Source of the DNA: Rhizosphaericola mali
Lineage (GTDB): Bacteria > Bacteroidota > Bacteroidia > Chitinophagales > Chitinophagaceae
Reading direction: 5' to 3'
DNA: 64,000 nt
Assembly (NCBI RefSeq): GCF_004337365.2
Contig: NZ_CP044016.1
Span: forward strand, 1,922,001 to 1,986,000
Part shown: one piece after another, positions 48,918 through 57,756 of the stretch
Layout of the letters: each line of letters starts with the position of its first letter
Position numbering within the stretch: position 1 is the stretch's first letter
Translations under genes and position numbers: made by a program
Notes under the pieces: model-generated
Database searches by the model: none
What the model saw: the letters and a program-made list of their open reading frames with translations, nothing else
What the model was told of the DNA's origin: nothing

Positions 48918-50156
48918 ATGATGCTTTTTTTTAGGTTGTATAATTTTAAAAAAACTGTTCTTATTCTTCCTCTTATCTTTTTTACATTTGCATTAATAGC
49001 TCAAAATAAAAAATACGGAGATGGAAGTCACTTTAGTATAGATGGACATATTTTAGGGCATTTAACCAAGATGGTAATACTTGGCTATACTGATAGTAGT
49101 AATAATTATATTACTGAAAAGTGCAATGTAATTAATGGAAGATTTTCTTTTAAGGGGTCTATTAACCAGCCAACATTTGCACAACTCATTGGAAATGTTG
49201 ACACCTCACATGGTGGAATTGATAGAAATGACCCAAATCTTTGTTTTATTTTTATTGAACCGAAAAAAATGAGAATTGAGGTTATCGAAAATCATTTCAA
49301 CAATGTACAATTATCTGGTTCTGTTACACAAAATCAATATTATTTACATGAAAAGAGTAAGGAGAATATTAACAATAAATTTGCCCCAATTGACTCTTCT
49401 TATAAAGAACTCAATAATCATTGGAAAATTGCCTTAAAGGCAAATGATACAATTGAATCTAACCGTCTTAGTATAAAAAAAAACAGCCTTTTATTAGAAA
49501 GGAAATTTTATAGTGACCAACTTAATCGTGTAGATCTGAGGTATATAACTCAACATCATAATTCTTTTTTAAGTGCATTCCTACTCTACCATGGGTTTGC
49601 TGCACATAGTTATAATGAAGATTCTGTTAAAGTATATTTTAATAAATTATCACAAATAGTTCAAAATAGTAATGACGGAAAGGAACTCGCACGCTTATTA
49701 AATAAAAAGGTAGCCCCCATTGGTTCCAATTTCTACAATATCAAAGGTAATGACATAGATGGAAAAGACGTTTCAATTGACAACTTGTTAAATGATAGTT
49801 CTTCTTATACTGTAATTGTGTTTTGGGCAAGTTGGTGCAGTCCTTGTAGAGCGCTAAATCCGACATTTAAAAAAATCTACCAAAAATATCATTTCAAAAA
49901 GCTAAATATTATATTTGTAACCCTAGATGAAGATCGTAAAAAATGGCTCACCGCAATAAAAAATGATACAATTTCTGATTTTCATCATATTTACAACAAT
50001 AATAAGGTTGACATTCGCCACGAGTATGGTATAAGTGATATTCCAGCCGATTTTTTAGTAAAGGGAAGAACTATTATTAGTAAATATGCCGGGGCGGATG
50101 ATGATCATTCGCATTTTAAAGATTTAGAGATTAAATTACAACAAATATTTAATTAA
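48918..50156 (+). CDS. TlpA-family thiol-disulfide oxidoreductase with DUF4369 domain
   Basis: A 412-residue exported protein. A signal segment (about 10-29, ending FALIAQ) is followed by a DUF4369-like beta-domain (about 38-130, SIDGHILGHLTKMVILGY), a helical middle and a C-terminal thioredoxin domain (about 275-412). The active site is FWASWCSPCRALNP, with Cys307 and Cys310. YGISDIPADFLV holds the cis-proline. It probably acts in the periplasm on disulfides, and the neighbouring Cys-rich peptide is an obvious candidate substrate (inference). It lies within the segment bounded by the direct repeats. Confidence 0.9.
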   Translation: MMLFFRLYNFKKTVLILPLIFFTFALIAQNKKYGDGSHFSIDGHILGHLTKMVILGYTDSSNNYITEKCNVINGRFSFKGSINQPTFAQLIGNVDTSHGGIDRNDPNLCFIFIEPKKMRIEVIENHFNNVQLSGSVTQNQYYLHEKSKENINNKFAPIDSSYKELNNHWKIALKANDTIESNRLSIKKNSLLLERKFYSDQLNRVDLRYITQHHNSFLSAFLLYHGFAAHSYNEDSVKVYFNKLSQIVQNSNDGKELARLLNKKVAPIGSNFYNIKGNDIDGKDVSIDNLLNDSSSYTVIVFWASWCSPCRALNPTFKKIYQKYHFKKLNIIFVTLDEDRKKWLTAIKNDTISDFHHIYNNNKVDIRHEYGISDIPADFLVKGRTIISKYAGADDDHSHFKDLEIKLQQIFN

Positions 50157-50273
50157 CATTTTGTATATATTTAATCTTGAGCTTAAAGGAAGATTATTTA
50201 CGATTATATTTATAAAAACCTATTATTCAATTGTTATTGGATAGTAGATTTTTTACATAAAAAGAAATTTAAA

Positions 50274-50393
50274 ATGCTATTTCTTACGGTTGTTCCAGAC
50301 GATTATTATTTCACATGGCAATTAGAAATACAATTGTTTAATTTCAGTCAATTAGGGATTAAAAAAGAAGATATTCATGTACTGATCACTTGA
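50274..50393 (+). pseudogene. Truncated gene start fused to the repeat boundary
   Basis: A 39-codon frame starts MLFLTVVPDDYYFTWQLEIQ and ends LGIKKEDIHVLIT just where copy B begins. It looks like the first 39 residues of a larger protein cut by recombination. The family is not certain; similar openings occur in uncharacterised Bacteroidota proteins. Confidence 0.5.
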
Positions 50394-50548
50394 ATGCAAT
50401 TAATCATACGCCGACTTTCAATGTTAACCCGATCGAAAAGCTTGTACAGCTTCATGAAGAGAAGATTGCATTGTACGAAAGGATGCTCAAGGAAAAAGAC
50501 GAGATGATGTCGAGGCTAGAAAAAATTATACAAAACATATCAAAGTAA
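50390..50548 (+). pseudogene. 3' fragment of the XRE gene
   Basis: Encodes the coiled-coil end only (HTPTFNVNPIEKLVQLHEEK to the stop), nearly the same as residues 92-142 of the XRE protein, with mostly synonymous changes. No HTH and no start of its own. It is part of direct repeat copy B. Confidence 0.88.
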
Positions 50549-50755
50549 ACTATAATAGTTTACTTTTTTTTATAGATACAACCTTACTGTAATTTACATA
50601 GTTGTTAAGTTGAATACATTGGTCAATAATACGTGGTTTGCATAAAACTATATATTATGGCAAATACTAAACTACCCACCTACAGGCTCGAATTTGAGAC
50701 ACCTTACGTTCTCTCTGAGGATATTAATTTTCACAAATTATACGATGGTGATCAT
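50390..50755 (+). repeat. Direct repeat, copy B (right boundary of 2.4-kb insertion)
   Basis: The counterpart of 47958-48322. It fuses the truncated gene at 50274 to the XRE tail and restores the upstream region and start of the intact SWIM gene. Confidence 0.92.
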
Positions 50756-51862
50756 CACTCACATGCTATAATTAATTTTAAAGATTTTAAGAAGGACTTT
50801 CTAGCTTATTATGTACAACAAGAGGGGTATAAAAAAGAAGAAATCTCGATATGGATTTCGCCCCAACACGTTGATATCCATTGTTCTTGCTTTTCTAGTG
50901 AGCCTATCTTTTGCTATCATATCTTTTCTGTTTTGTGGGAAGTCACATACAGTAAAAGAGATTTCTTTAAAATTTTTGAGCCTAGCAACCTAATTGAAAT
51001 CGTTGTTAAAAATCCCAAGTTGTTTCATAAGAATATGAATAATAGTAAAAATTTTATTATGCCAGATGTTAGTCTGGGAGCACTGTATGAAATGGATGAG
51101 ATTGAGAAACTTAAAATAGCAAACATTCCTCAAGCAAAAACAACTACTCCGCCAATTCATCCATCAAAACGCTTGGCATGGCTTATGGTTTATTCAGAAA
51201 GTAGAGCCTATACAACATTTCCGGTGATTGTTCCAATATTGGAACTATTGAACAAAAAAGGAGTTAGTTTACAAAGATTTGAAAAGGGCTTTGAAGGAAT
51301 AGAGGTTGATAATTTCAAGCTATTAGATCAAAAAAGGCTGTATACAATTTGCCAAGAAATGATCACTAACACAAAGAAACAATCGGAATGCTACTATAAA
51401 GATTTGTATGAAGTTTCTGATGTCTTTGTCAAATGCTTTCATAATTGGCAGGATATATTACCGATAATATCCAAGGAAAAATACATTTATCACTTCCCTA
51501 TTGCCAGAATCAGATATTATATTAACCAAAAGCCCATGCCCAAATATATCCATGAAATCCAAATCTCTGACGAACCAGTTGACTTACTGTTCACATTGAA
51601 AAATAAAGGGAGTTATTATCAGCTTTCACTTTCGTTTACAACTAATGGTAAAATCATTTTTAATCCCGAAATAAAAGGATTATTCTTTATCTCCAACGAT
51701 GATAAAAAACATTACATGCTTTCTTCTATTCAAGATGTGGTTTTCGCTCACTGGATGTCAAAACATACATTTACGATGAGTGTTTTTAAAGAAAATTTTG
51801 AAGAATTTGAAAAGGAGATACTTCATCCAATTGGAAAATTTTACAAACTCTTAAAAAAATAA
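50657..51862 (+). CDS. SWIM zinc-finger protein
   Basis: A 401-residue protein. The SWIM motif CxCx7CxH is exact: Cys76, Cys78, Cys86 and His88 in HCSCFSSEPIFCYH. The remainder (about 100-400) has no recognised enzyme motif. It has a helical region followed by a beta-rich C-terminal part (YQLSLSFTTNGKIIFNPEIK). Domains of this kind bind DNA or proteins, often beside helicases. Start at 50657 (MANTKLP) is chosen because the frame upstream from 50633 lies in the untranslated part of the repeat. The XRE gene was probably its direct neighbour before the insertion. The CoiA-like gene follows after 40 bp. Confidence 0.85.
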   Translation: MANTKLPTYRLEFETPYVLSEDINFHKLYDGDHHSHAIINFKDFKKDFLAYYVQQEGYKKEEISIWISPQHVDIHCSCFSSEPIFCYHIFSVLWEVTYSKRDFFKIFEPSNLIEIVVKNPKLFHKNMNNSKNFIMPDVSLGALYEMDEIEKLKIANIPQAKTTTPPIHPSKRLAWLMVYSESRAYTTFPVIVPILELLNKKGVSLQRFEKGFEGIEVDNFKLLDQKRLYTICQEMITNTKKQSECYYKDLYEVSDVFVKCFHNWQDILPIISKEKYIYHFPIARIRYYINQKPMPKYIHEIQISDEPVDLLFTLKNKGSYYQLSLSFTTNGKIIFNPEIKGLFFISNDDKKHYMLSSIQDVVFAHWMSKHTFTMSVFKENFEEFEKEILHPIGKFYKLLKK

Positions 51863-51902
51863 AAATGGTATCTTAGTTAGCACATTAAATAAACACATAT
51901 TT

Positions 51903-52814
51903 ATGCGTTATGCCAAAACGGACACTAACCCACATTCAGAAGTTGAATATCCAAAGCAACGTGGGACTTGCCCTTGTTGTGATTCAATTGTTATAGGACA
52001 CAACGGAGAATTTAAGATTAAGCACTGGCAACATTATAAGAGAGCTGATTGTGATTCTTGGTTTGAGCCTATAACAGAATGGCATCTTTCATGGCAAAAT
52101 AATTTCCCAATTGAATATCAAGAAGTTTATATGGAAAATAATGGCAAAAAACATAGAGCTGATATTAAACTACCAAACGGTATTGTCATTGAAATTCAAA
52201 ATAGCCCAATCAGTCCAATTGAGATAGAAGAAAGAGAAAATTTCTACGGAGTTAAAAATTTGATTTGGGTAATTAATGGTGAAACTCTTTGTAAGAACTC
52301 AAAGTTGAACAATCAGTTTGTCAAAAAGGAATTTTCCATTAGTATCAATATTCCATATTCGATAGATGAAAATCCTGGATATCAAGTTGATGAATTCATG
52401 GAAAAGATTTTATCCATTCCAATAATGAAAGAATTGATCCACAAAAGTTGTAACTATGAAATCAATAATGGAGATAATATCAGTTTAGCTTTTGAAGACT
52501 ATATTGATATAAATGATGTGAAATTAAAAATGGATATGCTAATGGGACATGCTTATATTGAAATGTATGGAAAGCAAACATTACCATTTTTTAAGTCAAA
52601 AAATTTGATAAACACATGCATGGTAGAATATGATCATTTTATAAAAGTTAATTTAGAAAAGAAACATTGGAGAAAATTTTTGGATATGATGAAGTATCCT
52701 CTTTTTATTGATAATCTTCAAGGATTAGACTCAGACTATATTTACTATTATCAGAAAGCCAAGATTATATCTAAAAAAATATTTTTAAAAAAATACAAAA
52801 ATTATTGTAAATAA
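51903..52814 (+). CDS. CoiA-like nuclease-domain protein
   Basis: A 303-residue protein with an N-terminal zinc-ribbon-like segment (GTCPCCDSIVIGHNGEF, and HWQHYKRADCDSW) and a nuclease-like core. HRADIKLPNGIVIEIQNSPI carries the D...ExQ arrangement of the CoiA/restriction-endonuclease superfamily. WHLSWQNNFP is a typical lead-in. The C-terminal half (170-303) is unassigned. CoiA is known as a competence factor in Gram-positive bacteria, but in Bacteroidota such proteins sit in mobile or defence-type islands. It follows the SWIM gene by 40 bp and converges with radC. Confidence 0.82.
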   Translation: MRYAKTDTNPHSEVEYPKQRGTCPCCDSIVIGHNGEFKIKHWQHYKRADCDSWFEPITEWHLSWQNNFPIEYQEVYMENNGKKHRADIKLPNGIVIEIQNSPISPIEIEERENFYGVKNLIWVINGETLCKNSKLNNQFVKKEFSISINIPYSIDENPGYQVDEFMEKILSIPIMKELIHKSCNYEINNGDNISLAFEDYIDINDVKLKMDMLMGHAYIEMYGKQTLPFFKSKNLINTCMVEYDHFIKVNLEKKHWRKFLDMMKYPLFIDNLQGLDSDYIYYYQKAKIISKKIFLKKYKNYCK

Positions 52815-52842
52815 TAGAAGTAGTCATTATAATTTGAAAAAC

Positions 52843-53331
52843 TCACAAGAGTCCTTCATTTGCAAAAGAGTGATAACTATCAGTAGTAATAATCAAATGA
52901 TCCAATAGTGTAATATCCATTAACTTAGCAGCGTCTTTTAATCTTTCTGTAATCTTCAAGTCAGCAGGACTTGGCGTAAGATTCCCACTCGGATGGTTAT
53001 GTGCCACAATAATTTTACAGGCATTCGACTTTAGTGCTACAGTAAGTAATATGCGAATATCTACAATAGTTCCAGCAGTGCCACCTGTAGATCCGTGGTA
53101 TACACCGAGAACTCTATTAGCATTATTCATCAGTAGCATTTTGAAAGATTCAACAAGTTCCATTTCATCTTCGTTCCAAACGGATCTAAAAAGAGCTAAT
53201 GCATCTTCCGCCATATTGATTTTAGGTCTTTGTGTAGCTTTTATTTTGTTGCGATAAGATAGTTGAACTTCTTGTAATGCAGACCAATGAGGTTCATTTT
53301 CCCTGGTTGCTGTTGAGTTGTAAGTTTTCAT
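52843..53331 (-). CDS. RadC-family JAB/MPN-domain protein
   Basis: A 162-residue protein with the JAMM metalloprotease motif HNHPSGNLTPSPADLKIT; His111 and His113 are metal ligands and the Asp follows. The upstream Glu is in the LLMNNANRVLGVYH region or just before it. Start MKTYNST at 53331 is chosen because EVQLSYRNKIKATQRPKI, the usual lead of mobile-element RadC proteins, follows directly. An ATG at 53415 adds 28 residues without family features. Despite the name, a role in DNA repair is not established; this short form accompanies mobilisable elements. Confidence 0.92.
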   Translation of the reverse strand: MKTYNSTATRENEPHWSALQEVQLSYRNKIKATQRPKINMAEDALALFRSVWNEDEMELVESFKMLLMNNANRVLGVYHGSTGGTAGTIVDIRILLTVALKSNACKIIVAHNHPSGNLTPSPADLKITERLKDAAKLMDITLLDHLIITTDSYHSFANEGLL

Positions 53332-53615
53332 GATGTACTGTTTTTGTGTAACAGCTATAAAAGACGGTTCTCTAATAAGAAGGCAGTACGTGGAATAGCG
53401 GAGCGTAGTGAGCATATGCCGTCGAAAGCTGCCTGCTTTTTAAAGAGAAGCGTCTTAGCTTAGTGAAGCTAAAAGCAGTACATAAAATCTTACAACGGAA
53501 GAAGGAAAAAATTAAACTAGAACAATCATTACAATGAAAAGAAAATTGAATACGTACACAAAATAAACTGTCACGAATTCGTATAAAATATGTGACAGCA
53601 AAAGCTAACTATTTG
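53332..53615. other. Gap with hairpin-rich sequence between radC and membrane-protein gene
   Basis: About 284 bp. GGCAG/CTGCC complements lie near 53382 and 53430, and a stem TTAGCTT-AGTG-AAGCTAA lies at about 53456-53473. It may be a structured leader or a termination region. No ORF of note was seen. Confidence 0.4.
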
Positions 53616-54203
53616 TTATTTCTTCTTTTTTGCTTTACGTTTTTTGGAAGAAGTTTTTTCAGGAATTTTGTTTTGTTCCAAATTTCTAGAAGGATGATCT
53701 AAAAAATAGTATGGATTTCTATTGTACACAGAATCTACAGCTCTGATAAAGTTTGGTGCCGCCTGTTGAACATAGTCATACTTTATGAGTAGTTCGTTGT
53801 ATTGATTGTAACGTGTAAAACTACGCCACCCCAGAAAAATGGATAGTCCCATGAAAAACAATAGAAGAAGCAACCATTTCCAGTCTTTGAAGCTGTGTTC
53901 ATGGCGGATCCTTTGGTTTTCTGGATCTGCCAATTGTTGAATCGTACGATCTAAGGATCGCTGTAATTTTTCCATGGATTCTGGATGCAACATCTTATCC
54001 TCTTTAATGTCCTTTTTGACCACCAAATCTAAAAGCGCTTTCATGTTGTCTACTTTTTTAGGTAGTATTCTCAGACTATAAGACAAGGAATCGGAAAGCT
54101 CATTTTGTACTTGAGAGGGTTCTACTTTTTCAACAAGCGCTTTGGTTTCTTGTACTTCTTTTACCAAATCTTTTAATACAATTTCTACTTCAGAAAGATT
54201 CAT
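53616..54203 (-). CDS. Membrane-anchored mobilisation-module protein
   Basis: A 195-residue protein. A long coiled coil (residues 1-100, VEIVLKDLVKEVQETKALVE) precedes a single membrane segment (about 110-127, WKWLLLLLFFMGLSIFLGW) and a basic tail (KTSSKKRKAKKKK). It lies 24 bp after the relaxase gene and before radC, a placing seen in Bacteroidota mobilisable islands. It may tether the relaxosome to the membrane (inference). No enzyme motif is visible. Confidence 0.72.
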   Translation of the reverse strand: MNLSEVEIVLKDLVKEVQETKALVEKVEPSQVQNELSDSLSYSLRILPKKVDNMKALLDLVVKKDIKEDKMLHPESMEKLQRSLDRTIQQLADPENQRIRHEHSFKDWKWLLLLLFFMGLSIFLGWRSFTRYNQYNELLIKYDYVQQAAPNFIRAVDSVYNRNPYYFLDHPSRNLEQNKIPEKTSSKKRKAKKKK

Positions 54204-54227
54204 AACGTGAGGATATTAAAGGGTTAC

Positions 54228-55304
54228 TTACATAGATAATTTGATTCTTCTTTTTTCTTTGAGGCGCTTTTTTTCTTCTGACTCATCCATCCCCATCGCA
54301 CCAAAATAAACGCCATCAATATCTAACTTAAGAGGACTAATCATATAATCAATCAAAGCTTTTTTCACTGTTTCAATAGTTGCACTTTCACTATCATTAT
54401 TTTTAGATGTTGGATGAACTTGACGAGTCATAAATATATTTCTGTGGTGCAAGGTTGATTGAAGTGTTCCATCATCCACATCTTTCTTTGCCAAAGCAAT
54501 ATTTCTTTCTAATTGCTGTATTTGGGCAAGACTCAATGGAGCTTTCTGTTGTTTTTTATTAAAGGCAATGATCTTCTCAATCTTAGAAAGACTACATCCT
54601 AAGGAACTCGCTTTAAAATATATTCCAGAGGATTGATGTACAATTCCCAGTCCTCTTCCCTTATGTAAACTATAACCCACTTTCTGCATATGGGAGATAA
54701 ATTCCAACATGGACGTTGCCTTATAAAGTGCATTTTTCAAATCCTTCATAGCTTGCAACTGTCGAGTATTCCAATGCTGTTTTTCTGTATTCGAACTATT
54801 CAACTTCTGTTTCCAAGTCTTCGGCGTCTTGACTTGTTTTAGATGAAATAGCATTTCACACTTTCGGGCAATATTCATTAATCTTTGCTTGGATTGAAAC
54901 AGGTTCACTACTTGTCTACCATCAATGGGAGGACGAACAATGATCGCGTGATAGTGATCTTTACTCACCGGACTGCTATGTTTACAAAGTAAAAACATGT
55001 TCTTATCCAGTTTGAATTCCTTCATAACCATTGCGGCTAATTGTAATTCCTGCGCTTCATTTAAAGATTCACCTTCACTTAAAGAAAAGATTGCATGAAA
55101 AAGAGGCATGCTACATCTTTGGTTATTTAAGCCTAATGCCATCTGCATTTGTGCCACAATTTGATCGGTATGTTCTCCTACAAGTGCATTTTGGAAAATA
55201 ATTTGAGCTTTTTCTTCCGGATGTTTTAATCCATTTTCTCTAAGTACATAAGAGACCATATTTGAAACAGAAGATGCTTTAGCGGTCGTTTGTTTAGCGA
55301 TCAT
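54228..55304 (-). CDS. Relaxase (mobilisation nuclease)
   Basis: A 358-residue MobA-type relaxase. The N-terminal half begins MIAKQTTAKASSVSNMVSYV, typical of this family, with the metal-binding histidines in KHSSPVSKDHYHAIIVRPPI (His109, His117, His119). The transesterification Tyr is likely Tyr21 in SYVLREN or another near the N-terminus; it cannot be settled by eye. The C-terminal part (200-358) has a long helical stretch and a basic end (KKRLKEKRRIKLSM). It would nick the element at oriT and carry it into a recipient with a helper system. It starts 51 bp after the MobC-type gene. Confidence 0.9.
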   Translation of the reverse strand: MIAKQTTAKASSVSNMVSYVLRENGLKHPEEKAQIIFQNALVGEHTDQIVAQMQMALGLNNQRCSMPLFHAIFSLSEGESLNEAQELQLAAMVMKEFKLDKNMFLLCKHSSPVSKDHYHAIIVRPPIDGRQVVNLFQSKQRLMNIARKCEMLFHLKQVKTPKTWKQKLNSSNTEKQHWNTRQLQAMKDLKNALYKATSMLEFISHMQKVGYSLHKGRGLGIVHQSSGIYFKASSLGCSLSKIEKIIAFNKKQQKAPLSLAQIQQLERNIALAKKDVDDGTLQSTLHHRNIFMTRQVHPTSKNNDSESATIETVKKALIDYMISPLKLDIDGVYFGAMGMDESEEKKRLKEKRRIKLSM

Positions 55305-55355
55305 ACCAGTGATTTTAAAAGTTGAACCTTTGGGAATGCATAAAAAAACATCCGC

Positions 55356-55682
55356 TTATTGCAGTGTATTTTTTATTTCACCCGCCAGTAAAAGAATTTT
55401 TTCACCATAGTATTTGAGTTCATGCTCTGTGATATGTTGGATTTTTCCCTGATGTAAATGACGAACCAATTGATTAAAATTGGAAGCGGTAAGTGTTAAT
55501 GCTAACACTACTTTGGATACAGAAGCGGGAATGGTTTTACGATACATTTTGATCTCAACATTTCTAGCTGCTTCAATCAAAAAATGAGAAATAGGTAATT
55601 CACATTGCCTCGCCTTCGAGGAAATAATACGGTACTCTTCAGGGGTGACGAGTATATTTAAACGACGTATTTTATTTTTCAT
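55356..55682 (-). CDS. MobC-family relaxosome accessory protein
   Basis: A 108-residue DNA-binding protein. KIRRLNILVTPEEYRIISSK forms a ribbon-helix-helix motif at the N-terminus, followed by a conserved LTLTASNFNQLVRHLHQGKI segment, as in Bacteroidota MobC/MobB proteins. Start MKNKIRR at 55682 fits the family; an upstream ATG at 55787 would add 35 residues that overlap an inverted repeat probably belonging to oriT. It works with the relaxase encoded 51 bp downstream, helping to open the nick region. Confidence 0.88.
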   Translation of the reverse strand: MKNKIRRLNILVTPEEYRIISSKARQCELPISHFLIEAARNVEIKMYRKTIPASVSKVVLALTLTASNFNQLVRHLHQGKIQHITEHELKYYGEKILLLAGEIKNTLQ

Positions 55683-55741
55683 ATACTTGGATTTGAAAAT
55701 GAATAAATGACGAATGCTACGCCATGAGAGAATAGATAATT

Positions 55742-55812
55742 TTGGCCGCGCATGAGTACGGCCAACCTGCTTGCTATAGAAAACCAAAGGCTCCTACGAC
55801 AAGGTTTTAGGA
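55742..55812. other. Candidate origin of transfer (oriT)
   Basis: Two inverted repeats lie in the gap before the MobC gene. One has arms TTGGCCG and CGGCCAA around 10 nt (55742-55765), and the other is TCCTA...TAGGA (55792-55812). Relaxase genes of this type usually have oriT immediately upstream. The nick site is not recognisable, so the call is positional. Confidence 0.4.
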
Positions 55813-55924
55813 TACTGATAATACAGGCTATTTTTACGTCCTTCTAGGAGGTTTTCTGACCATATTATTCCATCTATTTGGTTTAGTTCCCTTTTGAATC
55901 CTAAGGCCATTATATAGTTGTAGC

Positions 55925-56140
55925 TTACAGTTTATCTTTGTTTGCAAGTGAAATCAGTCTGGGCATATCTTCTTCCAAGAATTTTTTTCTGTCGATAAAT
56001 ACACGTCCTCTGGGACAAAATTGTCTGGAATTAATTAGTCCTAATTTACGTTTTTTGATAACGGTCTGCACCGAATAGTGCAGCATATCAGCAATCTGTT
56101 TTTGAGAGATGAATTCCTCATTTGTTGTTTCCTTTGTCAT
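55925..56140 (-). CDS. Excisionase-like helix-turn-helix protein
   Basis: A 71-residue protein of the MerR/excisionase-type HTH_17 family. EFISQKQIADMLHYSVQTVIKKRKLGLI is the DNA-binding fold, followed by a short wing and basic tail. Such genes often sit with an integrase and regulate excision of mobile elements. No integrase is in the window, but the mobilisation genes lie just downstream on the same strand. Confidence 0.85.
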   Translation of the reverse strand: MTKETTNEEFISQKQIADMLHYSVQTVIKKRKLGLINSRQFCPRGRVFIDRKKFLEEDMPRLISLANKDKL

Positions 56141-56377
56141 AGGGGATATTTTTACTGTAGCGAAGGGATATTCCTTCGTAGTGCAAAGAGAAAAAGAAAA
56201 CGAACTATATTTTCTATGTACATCTATGTATATGGATGTAGATGAATACTACTATATGAAAATGGTCTTTACTGAATGGAAAACGATGTGTAGCTGATGT
56301 AGTTTCTTTAACTATAGTGTAGTCTATTCAACCAAATCTAGCCTTAAGTGATTGAATTTAGCAAATAGGAGAATTTT

Positions 56378-57529
56378 TTATCTATATCTTTCCAATATCT
56401 GTAAAACAAGGGTATATTTTTGAGGATTTTGTCTACCTAGAATTTCCAGAAAGCTTTCTTTTTGATCGCGCATCCGGTTAGCTATAGAGCGACTATCTGC
56501 CTGCTGAGGGAAAAGGAATTGTATGAGATTTTCATAATCCTTTAAAGTTCCTTCCTGTTTGCCTTTACCTTTTAAGTTGATCTCGTAGCAGATTCTTGCC
56601 GCTCCTAAAAGTAAATTTATGGAACGGACTCCATGGTCAAAATCCCCTGGACGTAGAGTTATAGTTTCTCTACTCGCTGAACTTTGGGTAAAAATACCCT
56701 CCACTATTTGGGGCGCAGTAAGTGATTTTTTTTCGTTTTTTAATTGTGGCGCCATACTTAGGTAAGCTTCCCAAACGGACAAAAGATCTTTTTGCTCTGC
56801 GGTGGAAGTTACTTTTTGTGGGATGTTTTTACCGAATGAATCTGTCTCAACTTGTATATTTTGGGAGGATGAACTTTCTGGCGTCTTGTTACTTTCCGAT
56901 GGTGAAAGATTTAGATTTGTACTTTGTGCTCCTTGAATAAGCAAAGATTTGGTGCGGTCGTTATAGTATTTAGCCGTTTGAATATCCACAAAAAGATGGG
57001 CACAGCAAATAAGATAAGCTTGTACTTTTCCATAAAATAGGATCCACTCTGGGACAGTTTCTCCGTCATAATGGAAAAGTCGTAGAAGTTCATCTCCGAT
57101 GTCTTTTAAGAAAGATAACTTACCCTCAATATCTTCCATCCATATTAGCGCTGATGTTTCTTCTTCAAAATCACGCATTCCAATATGGTAACCATTTTGG
57201 AAATGGGACATAATTTCTTTGGCTTGTTCCAACGTTATTTCTACATCTGTTCCATTATCACGCACAATATGTTGAGGAGTCCTATAAGGAACAACTATAT
57301 CAAAAATATCTTGAAAACATCGATCTGTACAAAGAAAATCCATATTCTCTATAGCATAACGTACTATGAAACTATCCAGATTATCAGACCAAAACTCAAA
57401 AGTATCCTCTGTTGCAAAGTTTTCAAAAAGTCCATACTTGCCATAAGACAACAAAGGATGCTTACCAAAATACCGATCCAGATATTGGCGGTAGTAACGG
57501 TAGTTCAGCTTTTTGAATAAAATGGACAT
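56378..57529 (-). CDS. Protein of unknown function at the end of the mobilisation module
   Basis: A 383-residue soluble protein with no family I recognise. Its first 230 residues seem helical and rich in aromatic and acidic residues (NYRYYRQYLDRYFGKHPLL, LFHYDGETVPEWILFYGKVQ). A polar linker (about 205-240) and a second helical part (about 245-383, LGAARICYEINLKGKGKQEG) follow. No membrane segment is seen. It is on the same strand as the HTH and relaxase genes and is probably element cargo or a regulator. Confidence 0.75.
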   Translation of the reverse strand: MSILFKKLNYRYYRQYLDRYFGKHPLLSYGKYGLFENFATEDTFEFWSDNLDSFIVRYAIENMDFLCTDRCFQDIFDIVVPYRTPQHIVRDNGTDVEITLEQAKEIMSHFQNGYHIGMRDFEEETSALIWMEDIEGKLSFLKDIGDELLRLFHYDGETVPEWILFYGKVQAYLICCAHLFVDIQTAKYYNDRTKSLLIQGAQSTNLNLSPSESNKTPESSSSQNIQVETDSFGKNIPQKVTSTAEQKDLLSVWEAYLSMAPQLKNEKKSLTAPQIVEGIFTQSSASRETITLRPGDFDHGVRSINLLLGAARICYEINLKGKGKQEGTLKDYENLIQFLFPQQADSRSIANRMRDQKESFLEILGRQNPQKYTLVLQILERYR

Positions 57530-57756
57530 GAAAAATAATTAAAATATGAGCAAGCCTTTTTGCATTTAGGAAAAGATTAATACAGGACGGCTAACATTTA
57601 CAACAAAAAATATTATGTTCAACTGATTAACAGTATATTTTATACAACAATCCATCTCATTTAAAATTACAAAAAAATTATTATAACCTTAGCGTCTTTT
57701 CCTATAAAATACAATCCCTATTTGCAGATTTGCCATACCAAACTATCAAGTATTGA

